From: Cycas panzhihuaensis
Taxonomy: Eukaryota > Cycadophyta
NCBI GenBank assembly: GCA_023213395.1
Contig: CM041465.1
Span: 83,955,741-84,019,740 of the forward strand
Direction: 5' to 3'
Length of the DNA stretch: 64,000 bases
Shown here: positions 22,354 to 33,446 of the stretch, in pieces
Numbering within the stretch: position 1 is the stretch's first letter
Layout: the number at the start of each line of letters is the position of its first letter
Made by a program: the position numbers and the translations under genes
The notes under the pieces: model-generated
Database searches by the model: none
Seen by the model: the letters and a program-made list of their open reading frames with translations, nothing else
Told to the model about the DNA's origin: nothing

Positions 22354-23367
22354 AGAGTTAAGTAAAGCTTTACCTTTAGTTTTAGCTTTATCTTTTCCCT
22401 TGTTCTTGGGTCATTTCTCTGGGTGTAGGAACCAACAATCTTCTATGCTATGACCCGCTCGCTTGCAATGAGTACAAGTGACTTTGATTTAGGTGGTATT
22501 GGCTTGTTTCTTCTTGCCAAAACCCCAAATGGGTTATTGTCCAACTTTACTTGGAAACCTCTTTCCTTGGGAAGGTTTGTTGCTACCTTCTTGAGGTGTA
22601 AATCTTTTTCTCTCAGCAAAAACCTTTTTGTTCCTCTTTTCTATGGCAATCGCCTTCTTGCTAGCTTCATCGAGCGATTTAACTTCAAACAGTTGAAGTT
22701 CTTACTGAATATGCTGGTGCAACCCTCCAATATATTTCAACATGATGTCTTTACCCAGTAAAGAGATACCCAACACAATAGCTTACTTTTGAAATTTTAT
22801 TATGTAGTCTTGGACATTTTGGCCTCTTTCCTGTCAGTAATATTGCCATTTAATCCTCTATTCCTCTTCATACCCAATATGATAGAATTACTTCTTTATG
22901 AGGATTTTAAATTGTTGCCAAGTAATTTCATTTACATTATGGAATTTAAGATATGCATTCCACCAAACTAATGAATGCTTAGATAATTTTAACCTAGCAA
23001 AAGTAATTTTTTGCTGGTTTTTATACCCATAAATGGAAAAATATGTTTCTAGTTGGTCCAACCAACCATCTAAATTTTCGACATCTAAAGTTCTATTATA
23101 GATAGGCAGTTCAAGTTTTGCCTCTACCTTGAATGGATGCATCATTATCATTAGATTATCCTCTTTTTACTCTTCTTGTTGGTCTTCTACCAACTCTTCA
23201 TTTATTTCCTCTTTCATCGGTTCATCTTCTTCCTTCTTTACGCCTTTGGCTATTGAAGAAGTTGCAACTTATTAAGAGACTAATTATGCCACAAGCTAGG
23301 TTAGTCTGTCAAGGTTTTGCTCCATCTTCATGAATCTTTCCTCCATCTTTTGCTCCAGCTCAGTCAT
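22354..23367 (-). pseudogene. gag: Gypsy element B: gag with zinc knuckle
   Basis: Minus strand, probable start ATG at 23367 (MTELEQKMEERFMKMEQ), an N-terminal coiled coil followed by an acidic stretch. The capsid core runs 23151-22888: PFKVEAKLELPIYN, NLDGWLDQLETYFSIYGY, KLSKHSLVWWNAYLKF and WQQFKILIKK, matching Retrotrans_gag. A basic region follows, then at about 22470-22430 CTHCKRAGHSIEDC, a perfect C-x2-C-x4-H-x4-C knuckle for RNA binding. Stops occur between the blocks. About 340 codons is a normal size. It is preceded by the leader and primer site at 23536-23547. Confidence 0.88.
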
Positions 23368-23535
23368 CTTCCTTCGCTATCTACGTTCTTTCTCAAGTGG
23401 TTCGGTTAAAGGTTCGTTGGTTAACAAATACTGAAATCTAGTTTTTATAAAAACTTTTCACAACTAAAGTAAGAGGGTTTTTCTTTTCTTTTCTCTTTAA
23501 AAATCTTTAAATTCCTAAGGATTTCAAGAAAACTA

Positions 23536-23547
23536 GCTCTGATACCA
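23536..23547 (-). other. Gypsy element B primer-binding site (initiator tRNA-Met)
   Basis: Minus strand reads TGGTATCAGAGC, a 12 of 12 match to the complement of the plant initiator tRNA-Met 3' end, immediately next to LTR3. Confidence 0.93.
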
Positions 23548-24708
23548 AATATTTGATTCGAATTTGAATGGAAAAGTAAAGATTTAATCTAATCAAAATA
23601 AATCCAGAATAAATTTATAATAATATTACATTAATTTTAAGATATTTAAAATTTTTCTTATAAAATTTCTTATGTTTGTGCTCTATTGAGCATGCAAAGG
23701 ACTGCTACAGTAAGTTGGGAGAGAAGAAAAGAGTGCTAGGTGCTTTTCGGGCTGCTGCACATTCTTTGGAACCACTGTCACTTAAGTATGCATAGAGTTT
23801 TGGTTGCTGATAACTAAAAAATCTCTTTTCTTGGTGAAGAAATCCACCAACGTCTCTTTCTTGGACTGTTACGACTACTATTTCCTCTCTCGGCTGCAAC
23901 TACACCTTCTTGGGCTCTTTCTCTAGACCCATAAATGGATTTAGGTGCTGCTCTGTCACTCCTTATGTACTTCTATTTCTCTCCTATGCAGAATTTCTAT
24001 TTTTGAAGCTATTATTTCGTTTTAGAAAGTAATTTTAAATAACTTTCCTTGAATCTTTCTCCTCGTACTGCCTTTATGGCTACTAGGCATCCTTTCTTGT
24101 CTTCCGTGAAGAGATATCATTATTATAAAACCCTATAATATGTGTTTCTTCCTCAACAAGTTTTCTGTTTTTTAGTTCTTGAACAGATTCTAAACGGTTA
24201 GAGAAAAACCCACTTAAATCTATTTAATTAAGAGGTTTTTCTCTTTAATCGTTAGAGGACATGTGCAAGAAGATCCTCCTAAAATTTCATGTAAAACGGA
24301 CTCCATTTCACTAGCCAAAACTGCTATCATTTTTTAGTTGTCCTGTCTTCCATTTTTTACAGTCAGCAGGGTTACGCCTGTAGTCAGCAGGGTTGCACCT
24401 ACAGTTGCACTTGATTTCACTTGCCGTTGCATTTGCAAACTATGTGGTTGTAGTTTGTTGCACTTGTAGACTAGTTGATTGCACTTAGTTACACTTGTAG
24501 ACCACCCGGTTGCACTTAGTTGCACTTGTAGGCCACTTGATTACACTTAGTTGTAGTTGGTTACACTTGGTTGTAGTTGCAGTTGCAACTTTTTTTTACA
24601 TTTTTAAAGTATCTTAAGGCATTTTTTCCACCAAATAAAGATTATAAATATGAAAACAAGACATTTTAAGAGTATTATGAAAATAAATATCCAAAAATGA
24701 ACCAGAAC
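23548..24708 (-). repeat. Gypsy array LTR3 (right), 5' LTR of element B
   Basis: Follows the primer site (AATATTTGATTCGAATTTG...) and aligns with LTR1 and LTR2 up to the purine tract at 24709-24718. It contains the TTGCACTT block at 24358-24590. Confidence 0.88.
24358..24590. repeat. TTGCACTT tandem motif in LTR3
   Basis: Same motif as in LTR1 and LTR2. Here the block runs further, with repeated (A/G)TT(G/A)CACTTGTAG and CACTTAGTT units. Confidence 0.8.
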
Positions 24709-24925
24709 TCCCTTTTTTAGGAGTTCATGGTCTCATGAACTTTATAGTTGTAGATGAGGGAATTTGATTTTCCCTATCTCCCTATTGTACCATTTAACCT
24801 TGCTAGGTACTTGTCTTTTTTTTACAATTCTGAAGGACTTGATTGTGCCTCTTCGAGTCTTGGTCTGCTTCCTTTGAAGAATGCAATGATTTTGCATTGG
24901 TTCCTCTTTCTCTATTCGTAACTCC
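24709..24925 (-). pseudogene. Gypsy region C: purine tract and integrase tail
   Basis: Aligns with 18852-19070 beside LTR2, then breaks off at 24925, where RT sequence follows directly. The RNase H and integrase core of region C are deleted at this junction. Confidence 0.75.
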
Positions 24926-25700
24926 TATACAATTCTCCTCCTCCAACTACGAAACCTAAGAAGACGAGAGATTGCTTTCCAAACTCACACTTCTTTAGAT
25001 TGAGTTTCAACTACTACTCTTAAACAACTTTGAGCACTTTCTGGACATGTTGGAGGTGCTCCTCCCAAGTATGACTAAAAATCAGAATATCATCTGGATA
25101 AACAATTACAAAGTCATCAATAAAAGGTCTTAATACCTCATTCATCAACCTCATGAAGGTGGCAGGTGCATTGCATAGACTAAACATCATCATCAACCAT
25201 TCAAATAGTCCTTGCTTTGATTTGAAGGCTGTCTTCCAAGTATCCTCCTCTTGGATTCGAACCTGATGGTAGCCTAATTTTAGGTCCAATTTGCTGAAAT
25301 ATCTTGCTGACTACAGCTGGTCCAACAAGTCATCTATCTATGGTAAGGGATGTCGATTCTTTATGGTGATCTTATTCAAAGCCTGGTAGTCGATGCACAT
25401 TCTCCATCTTCCATCTTTTTTTGGCACTAAAACAATAGGTGAACCACATAGGGAATAACTCGATTTGATCACTTTTTGTTCCAAGAGTTGTTAAATCTGC
25501 CTCTTAATCTCTTCATTCTCCAAAACTGAGTTTTGGTAGAGACTAAAATTTGGCAAAGGTGAATCAGCAACCAGTTGGATTTCATGTTCAATTTCCCTTT
25601 TAGGGGGCAGCCCTTTTGGCTCTTGGAATATGTCATTATACTTATTCCTTAGGCCTTCAATCTGCTACACTTGATTCCTATCCAGTGCCTGTATTAAGGA
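24926..25700 (-). pseudogene. Gypsy region C: reverse transcriptase
   Basis: Minus strand. 25289-25020 is open and reads MDLKLGYHQVRIQEEDTWKT, FEWLMMMFSLCNAPATFMRL and [20 protein letters not shown]. The catalytic motif is Y-P-D-D where A and B have Y-L-D-D. Upstream it extends through the palm start and the N-terminal linker to about 25700, with stops. Truncated at 24925 by the deletion to the integrase tail. Confidence 0.88.
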
Positions 25701-26088
25701 CTTTGCTTGCTCTTTTTCTTGCACCTTTTACTTTATCATTAGCAGCACAAACTTTCTATAAGAATCAATCAATCTTTTCGCTTGTTAGGAAGATATGAGA
25801 GAGATCTTCTTTTATGGGTTTGATGCATTGATCAGATATGATTTCCCATCCTTGATGAGTCGAATCTTTCTCAGCCTCCTATGATGAACTCCACCTCTAT
25901 CAAAGAGATATGGGTTGCCAAATACAACTTGCCAAACATCCAGAGGGACTATCTCAGATTCAGCTTCATCAATGAACTTTTCAGATATTGCAAATTTAAA
26001 CTTATATTGGTGAGTAACCTATAACTCTAAATCGTTTTGCAGTTATCCAAGAGGATATGGTTTTGGATGTACATGCATTTTTAATCCC
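25701..26088 (-). pseudogene. Gypsy region C: end of protease and linker, truncated
   Basis: Aligns with about 21750-22130 of element B (residues between protease and RT). Homology ends near 26088, so the protease active site, gag, leader and 5' LTR of region C are missing, and a 64-bp flank duplicate follows. Confidence 0.75.
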
Positions 26089-26099
26089 AATTGGATATG

Positions 26100-26166
26100 A
26101 TCATCTTTTTTGAAATATTATATCCTAACATGGCAGCCATACCTTATTTTTTTCTACCTTTTCCTT
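26100..26166 (-). repeat. Right copy of the 64-bp flank (TAT-like integrase scrap)
   Basis: 26100-26163 matches 15049-15112 in 60 of 64 positions. A few further bases (to about 26166, CCTT) match element D at about 40610 better than the left copy does, so it is a piece of the same TAT-like integrase C-terminus that lies left of the array. Confidence 0.8.
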
Positions 26167-26362
26167 CATGTATTATGTGTAATTTCATTTTATCTAAATC
26201 TAATACTCCCTATCTTAATATAAAAGTAAAATCTTAATGGAGGAGGCTCATTCTTACCTCCCCATTTTGTGAGAGCTACTCTCTTTCTCTTAAGTCTCTT
26301 TTGCTCCCATATTTACCTTTGTGTTTAGCACATGTAGATGAAGGATAGATCCATTATTTTCA
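26167..26362 (+). repeat. Element F 5' LTR, left part missing
   Basis: Aligns with 33552-33744 of the 3' LTR. It ends ATTATTTTCA, two bases before the primer site. Confidence 0.8.
26219..26226 (+). promoter_or_regulatory. TATA box in the F 5' LTR
   Basis: TATAAAAG, conserved in the 3' LTR at about 33600-33607 (CAATATAAAAGT) and as a weaker AATAATAAAAGG at the same place in the E LTRs. It sits about 140 bp before the LTR end, a reasonable distance for a retrotransposon promoter. Confidence 0.55.
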
Positions 26363-26364
26363 AA

Positions 26365-26376
26365 CGCTATTAGAGA
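26365..26376 (+). other. Element F primer-binding site, decayed
   Basis: CGCTATTAGAGA, matching TGGTATCAGAGC at 8 of 12 positions, in the same position (two bases after the LTR) as the perfect site in E. Confidence 0.6.
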
Positions 26377-28448
26377 TTGCTTCCTTTATATTCCTCACTT
26401 GTACTTGTAACGGAGATATCACTTCCTTGTCCTTCACAATCCATGTGGTGAAAGAGATTATAAAAGTGGATTTAGAAATATTTTCAAGTTTTTATCATAG
26501 CATATTTAGTATTATTTACTTTCCTTTTGTCTTTTACAAGTTTGGAAGCAAAATACAAGAAGTTGTAAGGCCTAAGGATTCCAATCCTTTGGTAGCCATT
26601 TATACTATCTCATTCTTCTTTTATTTCCTCTCTTTTTGTCCATTTAATAAGATAATTACTATTAAATTTTTTCTAGCTTTTAAAAGAATATTTGTAAGGG
26701 AAGTTTCTACCTACTTTTTTTAAGAATTTGGAGCCATTTAAAATATCCATCATTATATACTCTTACCTTACCTATATTAGGATCCTCATGATAAAAAAAT
26801 GATGGAAATTTCATATGGTATCATGTGTTTTATGAGATATTTGTAAGCTAAATTTTTTGTAGAAATAAAATCAACTTGTTAAACTTCACAGATCTATCAA
26901 AACTTCTATAGATCTCTAATTAAATTGATTCTAATTGATAAAGATGAAGCTCTAAGTCAAGTCTCTAGCACAAAAATTGACACCCACTTTTGTTACTATA
27001 TGAGAAAGTTATTTCTATTTTAGTGGATAACAATTATTTTTAGTAAGAAGTTTGAAAAAATATATTCTGCCAATTTTGTGGGACTACTAAAAATTTTGTA
27101 GAACTTATTTGGACTTGATTCCACTTCTTGAAGATGTAACTATGAATCTAGTTTGTAACAAAAAAACTAACACTCAATTTTATTATCATGGGAGAAAGTT
27201 ATTGCTATTTTAGTGAAGACTACCCTTTTGTATTAAAAAAAAAAAAGAATAAATTTTCTTCCTTCTTTTTATAAGGCTTAAAAACCTATTGTAAAAGTGA
27301 GCAAAAGTAAAAACCTAGATTAGATCAATATTTGGTATCCTCACTCACTTATTAGTATATTGCATTTCAATACTCCAAAATCACTTCAAGTAAGTAGTCT
27401 AAAGACACTCCAAGCACTCCAAGCAAGTACTCTATTTTCAATTACATGTACGTTTAATACAAATTTGATAATTTTTTCACTCTCTTTAAAAGGAACACAT
27501 CACATATGTTATTTTCCACTATCTTGTACCTGTTCACATACTTTGAGATACCTTGATTGGTAGAATTCCATGCCATAAATGAGGTGTGGGTTTCAAGTTA
27601 GGACTAGATTAAACTAGAAGTTTAGTAAGGTTTGGTTAGGCATACTATCATGCCTCAGTCAGGGATCATTTTGATAACTAATCAAGAAAACTAAAACTCT
27701 AATATAAGATTAAAATATATTTAATACAATATCCATCATAGCCATGGGTATGTATATACCACTCTTTAAATGAGCTACATAGTTACTCATTGGTGAGCTG
27801 TGTGAAGATTGAGAGTACCTGGGCTCTATTGTGACTTGGATTTTATCACTAAGCACAATTACAGGTATCATGAGTGAAGGCCAACTTAATTCTACTAGAA
27901 GCCTAAGCATTCCTTCAACAACTTCAACTACATGTTGGACACAAATTAGATGTTATTAGATTGATTACACATCCTATATTTAAGTTTTAAGTTGTATACA
28001 CCTAAGAATATCAGTGTCCATATTGGCCTACAATCTTATATAGTGATCACTTACTTATTTGTAAAAAGTGATCCATAGTATAATCATAATCATAGTGCTC
28101 CTTATATTCTTGTTATGTTAGGTTAATATTTTCCATAAGTATTAGTGGCTAATTTTCATCATAGTACTTTTCATATTCCTGCTACGTCAGTCTAATATTT
28201 ACCATAAGTGATAGTGGTTAATTTTCATCATAGTGCTTCTCATATTCCTTCTATGTTAGGTTGATATTTGTCACAAGTATTGGTGACTTTTCTCTAAGCT
28301 GCTCCCTTGATCTTTGAGCAACTATTCTCACTTCTTCTTCCTTTTGCTACACAACTTTATTACATCTCCTATTTATAAATAGTAATTAGTCATTTATTAC
28401 CATCACTTTTATAGTCCCTTATTCATTTCTTCCCTTCTTAGAAGATAC
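26377..28448 (+). other. Element F leader with conserved block and 69-bp repeats
   Basis: About 2 kb without a gene. Positions 27580-27910 align with 57700-58060 (reverse strand) of element E, including a stretch around CTACTCATTGGT and GTGACTTGGATTT. No protein frame is shared, so the conservation may be structural or simply reflect common descent. Tandem repeats are at 28091-28290. Confidence 0.65.
28091..28290. repeat. 69-bp tandem repeat, about 2.9 copies
   Basis: Units start at 28091, 28160 and 28229 with CATAGT(G/A)CT and contain TATTC(T/C)TG...TAATATTT.CC.TAAGT. The spacing is exactly 69 twice. Confidence 0.88.
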
Positions 28449-29680
28449 CATATCTTTATAGTTCAAAATAAAATATGAATTTCATTCTTAAAGGGAAAGA
28501 AAATTGGGACATATGGTTTACTAGTGTTAGAAATTCTATAAAGTATAAAAGTCTTTAGAGAGATCACTTGCAATTTACACCATTTGTTACTGCTACAACT
28601 ACCATAGCTACTTCTGGAGAAACTACTCCAACTACTATGACTAAAGTTGTAGCCAAATACCAATGGGAACTTGATGATGATAAAATTCATGCAAGGATAC
28701 CTTTTGTCATTGATTATTCCCTACATAATCTCATTAATGAAGTTATACATGATATAACATAGAAAGTTTTTAAAGCTCTTAAGAAAAACTTTAACACTAA
28801 ATCATACTTAGAATTTATTTACTTAGTGCTAAAGATGAACAAATTAAAAATACAAAAAGGATATGTAAGTGAGACAATCAATCTCCTTTATCAAATCAAA
28901 TAAGTCATCGATAAAGATTTCAAGACTCAATGTATTATATGGGGTTTCTTGATTCAGTTATATCTCCATATTCCAGATTGTAAAAATCTACTGGGAAGCT
29001 TTTAATATAGTGGCACTTTAAAAACCCTAAACTTTGAGGCTCTTGCCGATAAGTTCATCGAATTTGATAAAGCCTTTGATACCAACTTTGCCACCATATT
29101 AGATCCAGTCAATGCTACTTTTGAAGTGGAGGAAGATATTTTCTATACCAAAAATTAAGGTCAATCCTCTCACAGAGGTGGTAATTCCCACAGAAGAAGT
29201 AGAGGTAGACAACAAGGACAATGTCCTCATGGTTAATAGGATCCTCAACTCCAACAAAAATAGTTTGAAGGCCAAGGCCAAAATAATAAACTGGACCTAG
29301 ATCCAACAATTAAAGATAATCTAACTAGCCCAACACTTCTTATGGGATTGGAAATTAAATAATTATATGCTAAAGGTATCATAGAAAAGGACACTATGCC
29401 AAAAATTATAGAACTGCCACCAATAAACTACTAAGCTATCAATAGTACCATGGTGCACATAATATTGATAATACTTCTTTTGAAGATGCTTTTGGTGGAA
29501 TGTAATTTTCTCATGCATACCTTCAAAGAATTAGGACCACTTCATTAAATTGTATTAACAGATACACTAAGTATATTGAGGCTTATTGTGGCTATGCTTA
29601 TTCACTTGTACCTTCACCACTTAGAGTTGCAAATAGTGCCACCTCAAATACTTCATCTTGGATCATGGATACTAGAGCAA
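28449..29680 (+). pseudogene. gag: Element F: copia gag, decayed
   Basis: Begins near 28449; the start codon used in E (ATG at 57471, minus strand) corresponds to ATA here. Recognisable parts are FILKGKENWDIW (28480), the capsid start with the W motif, then ATTTIATSGETTPTTMTKVV, YQWELDDDKIHARIPF and DYSLHNLINEVIHD (open frame 28568-28762), and YSGTLKTLNFEALADKFIEF near 29010. These match the E gag. A basic R-G-G-N-S-H-R-R-S-R-G-R region (29170) precedes the knuckle area, which is not readable. Multiple stops. The gene would form the RNA-packaging shell. Confidence 0.8.
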
Positions 29681-30222
29681 CATAATATACAACTTATCAT
29701 TACTAATTCTTTTAGGATTTTGACTTTGAAGTTCATAGTGTTGTATACATAGCTGACAAATCATCTTAGCTAGTGAAAGGATTTGGAATTGTTTGCTTGA
29801 AACTCCCAAGCCTTCCAGATTTTACCCTTGTTGATGTTTTATATATTCCTGCTCTAAAGCAGAACTTGTTCTCCCTGTCTACCCTTGTCTCTCATGGATT
29901 TGATCTAAGTATAACTAAAAATAATCAAACTCTTTGTATCATTTACCCTCCTTCAAATGTTGTGGTTATGACTAGAGTTCTTGATGGTAAACGTTTTTGC
30001 CTAACTGGCTCACCATCCTCTAAAGCTAACTATGTTGATGACAATTCTACTTTTACCATAATCCTGACTCCTCAAAAGTTATCCCGAGTGGCCCTATGGG
30101 ATGCTTATATGAGCCATATCAAAATTGATCATTTAAGAGAACTACATACCACTCTTCCCACTATGCCTAAGCTCTCCTCTAAGCCCTTCAAATGTGAAGC
30201 ATGTATCATTGCCAAATCTTAA
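29681..30222 (+). pseudogene. Element F: protease end and integrase zinc region
   Basis: The stretch open from 29773 to 30222 reads VKGFGIVCLKLPSLPDFTLV, DVLYIPALKQNLFSLSTLVS, HGFDLSITKNNQ, then LWDAYMSHIKIDHLRELH and SKPFKCEACIIAKS, the copia protease C-terminal part followed by the H-H-C-C zinc region of integrase. The first His position reads as D-A-Y-M-S-H, with a likely lost His. Just upstream, the protease active site expected as D-T-G-A-T is I-M-D-T-R-A-T at about 29665, with Gly replaced. Confidence 0.85.
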
Positions 30223-31030
30223 AGACAACTCTTTCCTCATAGTCAGTGGAAATCTAACCAATCTTTATAGCTTGCACACTCAGATATATGCAGTTTTATG
30301 CCCATCCCTTCCCTTAAATAGAAATAGTACCATATTACTTTCATTAATGATTTACTAAGAAAGTATAGGTTGATTTTATTGTAAATAAAGATGACACCTT
30401 TTCTATATTTCAAGCTTTCAAAGCCCGTATGAAAAATAAATCTAGATTCAAGATCAAAATAATCAAGATTAATAATAGTGGTGAGTACATCTCTAATGAG
30501 TTTGAATCATACCTATGTCATCATGGGATCAAATATTAGATTGCTATTATAGGTACATCCCAACAAAATAGAGTTATTGAGCTCATGAATAAGACCATTA
30601 TAAACATGGCTTGTGTTATGCTAGTATATATGAATATCCTTATTAATCTTTAGGCCAAGGCTATCTAGATTGCCATGTATTACATCAACACTATTAGTCC
30701 CTCCAAGCTTGGCTCCTCTCCACATGAAATGTGGTATGGAAAAATCCCCTCTATCGCCCACTTCAAAATTTTTTGCTCTACTTGTTATGCTCACATTCTA
30801 GAGGAACTCAGAAATAAACTCTAGGATAGAGCCTTCAAAAGCATCTTTGTGGAATACCCTATTGACAAAAAGGGATACAAGGTTTCTCTACCTTTACAAT
30901 ATAAAATCATCATCACTAGAGATGTTATCTTTGTGGAGATTGAAGATCAATTACTTAGACTTAACACTAAGATACCTTCATACTGATTTAATGATAGTAC
31001 TGAATTTAATGTCTAGATTCTAAAATTTAG
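30223..31030 (+). pseudogene. Element F: integrase core and C-terminus
   Basis: Continues after a stop with residues matching E 55645-54900: FINDLLRKYRLILL-like, NNSGEYISNEFESYLCHHGI near 30480 (second catalytic Asp replaced by Asn at its start), then TSQQNRVIEL with the Glu, and SKLGSSPHEMWYGKIP, RAFKSIFVEYPIDKKGYK, ITRDVIFVEIEDQLL. About 12 stops or shifts. A short G-run at about 31029-31035 (seven G) lies in the integrase-RT linker. Confidence 0.75.
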
Positions 31031-31035
31031 GGGGG

Positions 31036-31550
31036 GAGATGCTCAACAATTGCTTAAAATCTTAGAATCTAATAGTAGAGCCTCAAAGGATATATGCTAT
31101 GAATTTTAGCCAATGTATGTACATCCAGCACTATCATTTAAGAACATCCAAGTTGATAAAGGTAATACCATAGCAGAAGGACCACCTTCTCCAACATCAG
31201 TAGTTGGCCCATCTTCTCCAACATCGTTAACTTCCTTTGTGCCAAATATTTCACATGATCCTTTTAGGATCAAAATGAAAACCAAGAGGCTATGGAAATA
31301 AAAACTTCATTCCCAACTTGAGGTTTTTATGTAGCCTACCAGTTACATAAGGATATGTGACCAAATAAGGTAGACAAAACTGGTACTAGAAGTACCCATA
31401 GAGCAAGGATGCATGAATCACTTTCTGTTGAGCATGAACCAATAAAACTGCATCTTGCTCTTAATGAAGAGCCTCTAATATACCAAGATGTTGTAAAGCA
31501 TACAACTTAGAGAAATGTCATGAACAAAGAGTACTAATCTCTTATTAACA
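31036..31550 (+). pseudogene. Element F: integrase-RT linker
   Basis: Low-complexity linker. The frame open at 31113-31301 reads MYVHPALSFKNIQVDKGNTI, EGPPSPTSVVGPSSPTSLTS, rich in Pro and Ser, matching 54844-54641 of E. Linkers of this composition are normal between copia integrase and RT. Confidence 0.7.
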
Positions 31551-32970
31551 ATGGTACATGGGAGCTTGTTGATCTACCACTTAGAATAAAGGTAGTTCAA
31601 AATAAATAGGTGTTAAAAAATAAATACAAATCAGATGGTGCCTTAAAAAAACATAAGGCAAGGTTGGTAGTAAAAGGATTCACATAAAGGAAAGCATTGA
31701 CTACACTGAAATCTTTGCTCCTATAACTAAGTGGCTTACAATCAAAACTCTTATAGCCTTGGTTGCTCAATAAGGTTGGAAAATCTACCAACTCAATGTT
31801 AAGACTGCATTTCTTAATGGATACCTTAAAGAAGAAATTTACATGGCTCATCCAGAAGGATACGAAATTACTAATTAGGAGCATAAGGTTTACAGGCTCA
31901 AAAAGTCATCATATGGCCTAAAATAAGACCCTCGTTCTTGGTTTACCAAGTTGTCTAAAAGAATGAGGTAACTTGGATATGAGGTTTGTGACTATCAAGA
32001 TATTGATACAACACTATTCATCAAGTGCTAAAATGATAAAGTCATTTACTTCTTAATATTTATGGATGATATGCTAATAATAGGAAATAGTGAATAAGTA
32101 ATTAGGCAACTGAAGAAGGACTTTGCTAAAACTTTTGAATTGTCTAACCTTGGGTTGATGAAATATTACTTAGGAATTGAAGTAACTCGAAAGAATGGCA
32201 AAATCTTTCTCTCCTAAGAAAAATATATCAACAATCTTCTGATAAAATTTTAGTTGGAAGATGCTTGAACAATGGCTATACCTATGGAACCTAATGTTTA
32301 AACTCTCAGCTAATGGTGACACTAGGAAGATAAACACAACACTCTATAAGTAACTTATAGGTAGTCTCATCTATACTACTAACACAGGGCAAAATATTAC
32401 ACACTCTATTAATATTCTTGCAAGATTCATAACAAATCCTAAGCAGAATCATTAGCAAGTTGTAATATAAGTGTTGATGTACTTGAAGATGACCAACAAA
32501 TATGGTTTATTATATGAACCTAATATAGAATTTAAACTTTATACATACATAGACTTAGACTTTACCAGAGATAAAGACACAAGAAGATCTATGTCTATGT
32601 AAGCAACATTTCTTGAAATAACACCAATATCATGGAGATCTAAATAGTAGAAGATAGTTGTAGACTCAATGGTTGAAGTTGAATATATTACTGCTTCTAA
32701 GATAAGCAAGGAGATGATATGTCTTAGAAAATTATTGAATACATTGAATTCCACCCAAACAAGTTCTACTAGCTTACATGTAGATAATCAGTCTATAATC
32801 TAAATGGCTAAAAATCTTGTATTTCATGATCGTACGAAATATATAAGTATGAAAGTCCATAGGATTAGAGAACTAGTTCATGATGATATAGTTTAACTGG
32901 AGTACTGCCCCATAGTAGATCAAGTGGCTGATATCTTCACCAAACCACTGAAGAGGGTGAATTTTGAATA
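31551..32970 (+). pseudogene. Element F: reverse transcriptase and RNase H
   Basis: Plus strand, many frameshifts. Landmarks: ELVDLPL and KYKSDGALKKHKARLVVKGF (31560-31680), a hydrophobic FLNGYL-type block near 31810, IFMDDMLIIGNS near 32055 (the copia Y-V-D-D site reads F-M-D-D), KYYLGIEVTRKNGKIFLS near 32165, then IGSLIYTTNTGQNI. RNase H follows with a TYIDLDFTRDKDT-type block (32545) and the final IVDQVADIFTKPLKRVNFE (32915-32970), the end of copia Pol. The DNA-copying functions are lost through stops. Position by position it parallels E. Confidence 0.85.
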
Positions 32971-33435
32971 GTTTTGAAGGTAACTCATCCTTAAGGCCTC
33001 CATCTACAACTAATTAAAGAAGATAATAAAAGGACCATCATACTCTATCTCATTCGTGAAAACCCCTTGTGGATGTAGAAGGATAAGATTAAGTCTCTGC
33101 TCTATCCCATTCGTGAAAATCCCTTATGGACACGAAAGGATAAGGGTTATATCATTTTGGAAAATCAAAACCTATGAAAACCCAAAAATGTATGGGGGAT
33201 GACCAAATGGTATATGGAGACTCAATAGATTTCAACTACAAAATTCATTGTACCAATTAGCTATTTGGCTTTATTTAAAGAGCCACATGAGCTAAGTTAG
33301 TAGATTAGAAAGTCTATGGGTTTTCTTCCCCATGAAGGTTTCCCATAAAAGTTTAATAGTAGTTTGCTTTATAAAAGGCTCAAATAAAGACCTCATAGGA
33401 TAAAATAAAATAGGATGACCTAACCTTCTACTATT

Positions 33436-33446
33436 AATGGGGAGAT
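33436..33446 (+). other. Element F polypurine tract
   Basis: AATGGGGAGAT abuts the 3' LTR. The E counterpart is AAAGGGGGAT. Confidence 0.75.

Larger units (their letters stand above)
15113..26099 (-). mobile_element. Tandem array of one Ty3/gypsy family: three LTRs, three internal regions
   Basis: Reading the minus strand from the right: internal region C (protease-RT, deletion, integrase tail), LTR3, internal region B (gag-protease-RT-RNase H-integrase, full length), LTR2, internal region A (gag and protease deleted, RT, inverted piece, integrase tail), LTR1. LTR2 is followed on its 3' side by what looks like the start of the primer region (CAAATATTTGG), so it serves as the 3' LTR of B and the 5' LTR of A. 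Shared LTRs of this kind are the signature of unequal recombination between LTRs. Only the left and right edges meet unrelated DNA, and those edges carry a 64-bp duplication. Confidence 0.85.

Noticed and set aside
28091-28290. Regularly spaced 69-bp repeats considered as a CRISPR-like array
   Set aside because: The units are contiguous without unique spacers and lie in a plant retroelement leader; this is a simple tandem repeat.
31597-31884. 95-residue minus-strand ORF, similar to one at 53861-54133
   Set aside because: Both are antisense shadows of the F and E reverse transcriptases.
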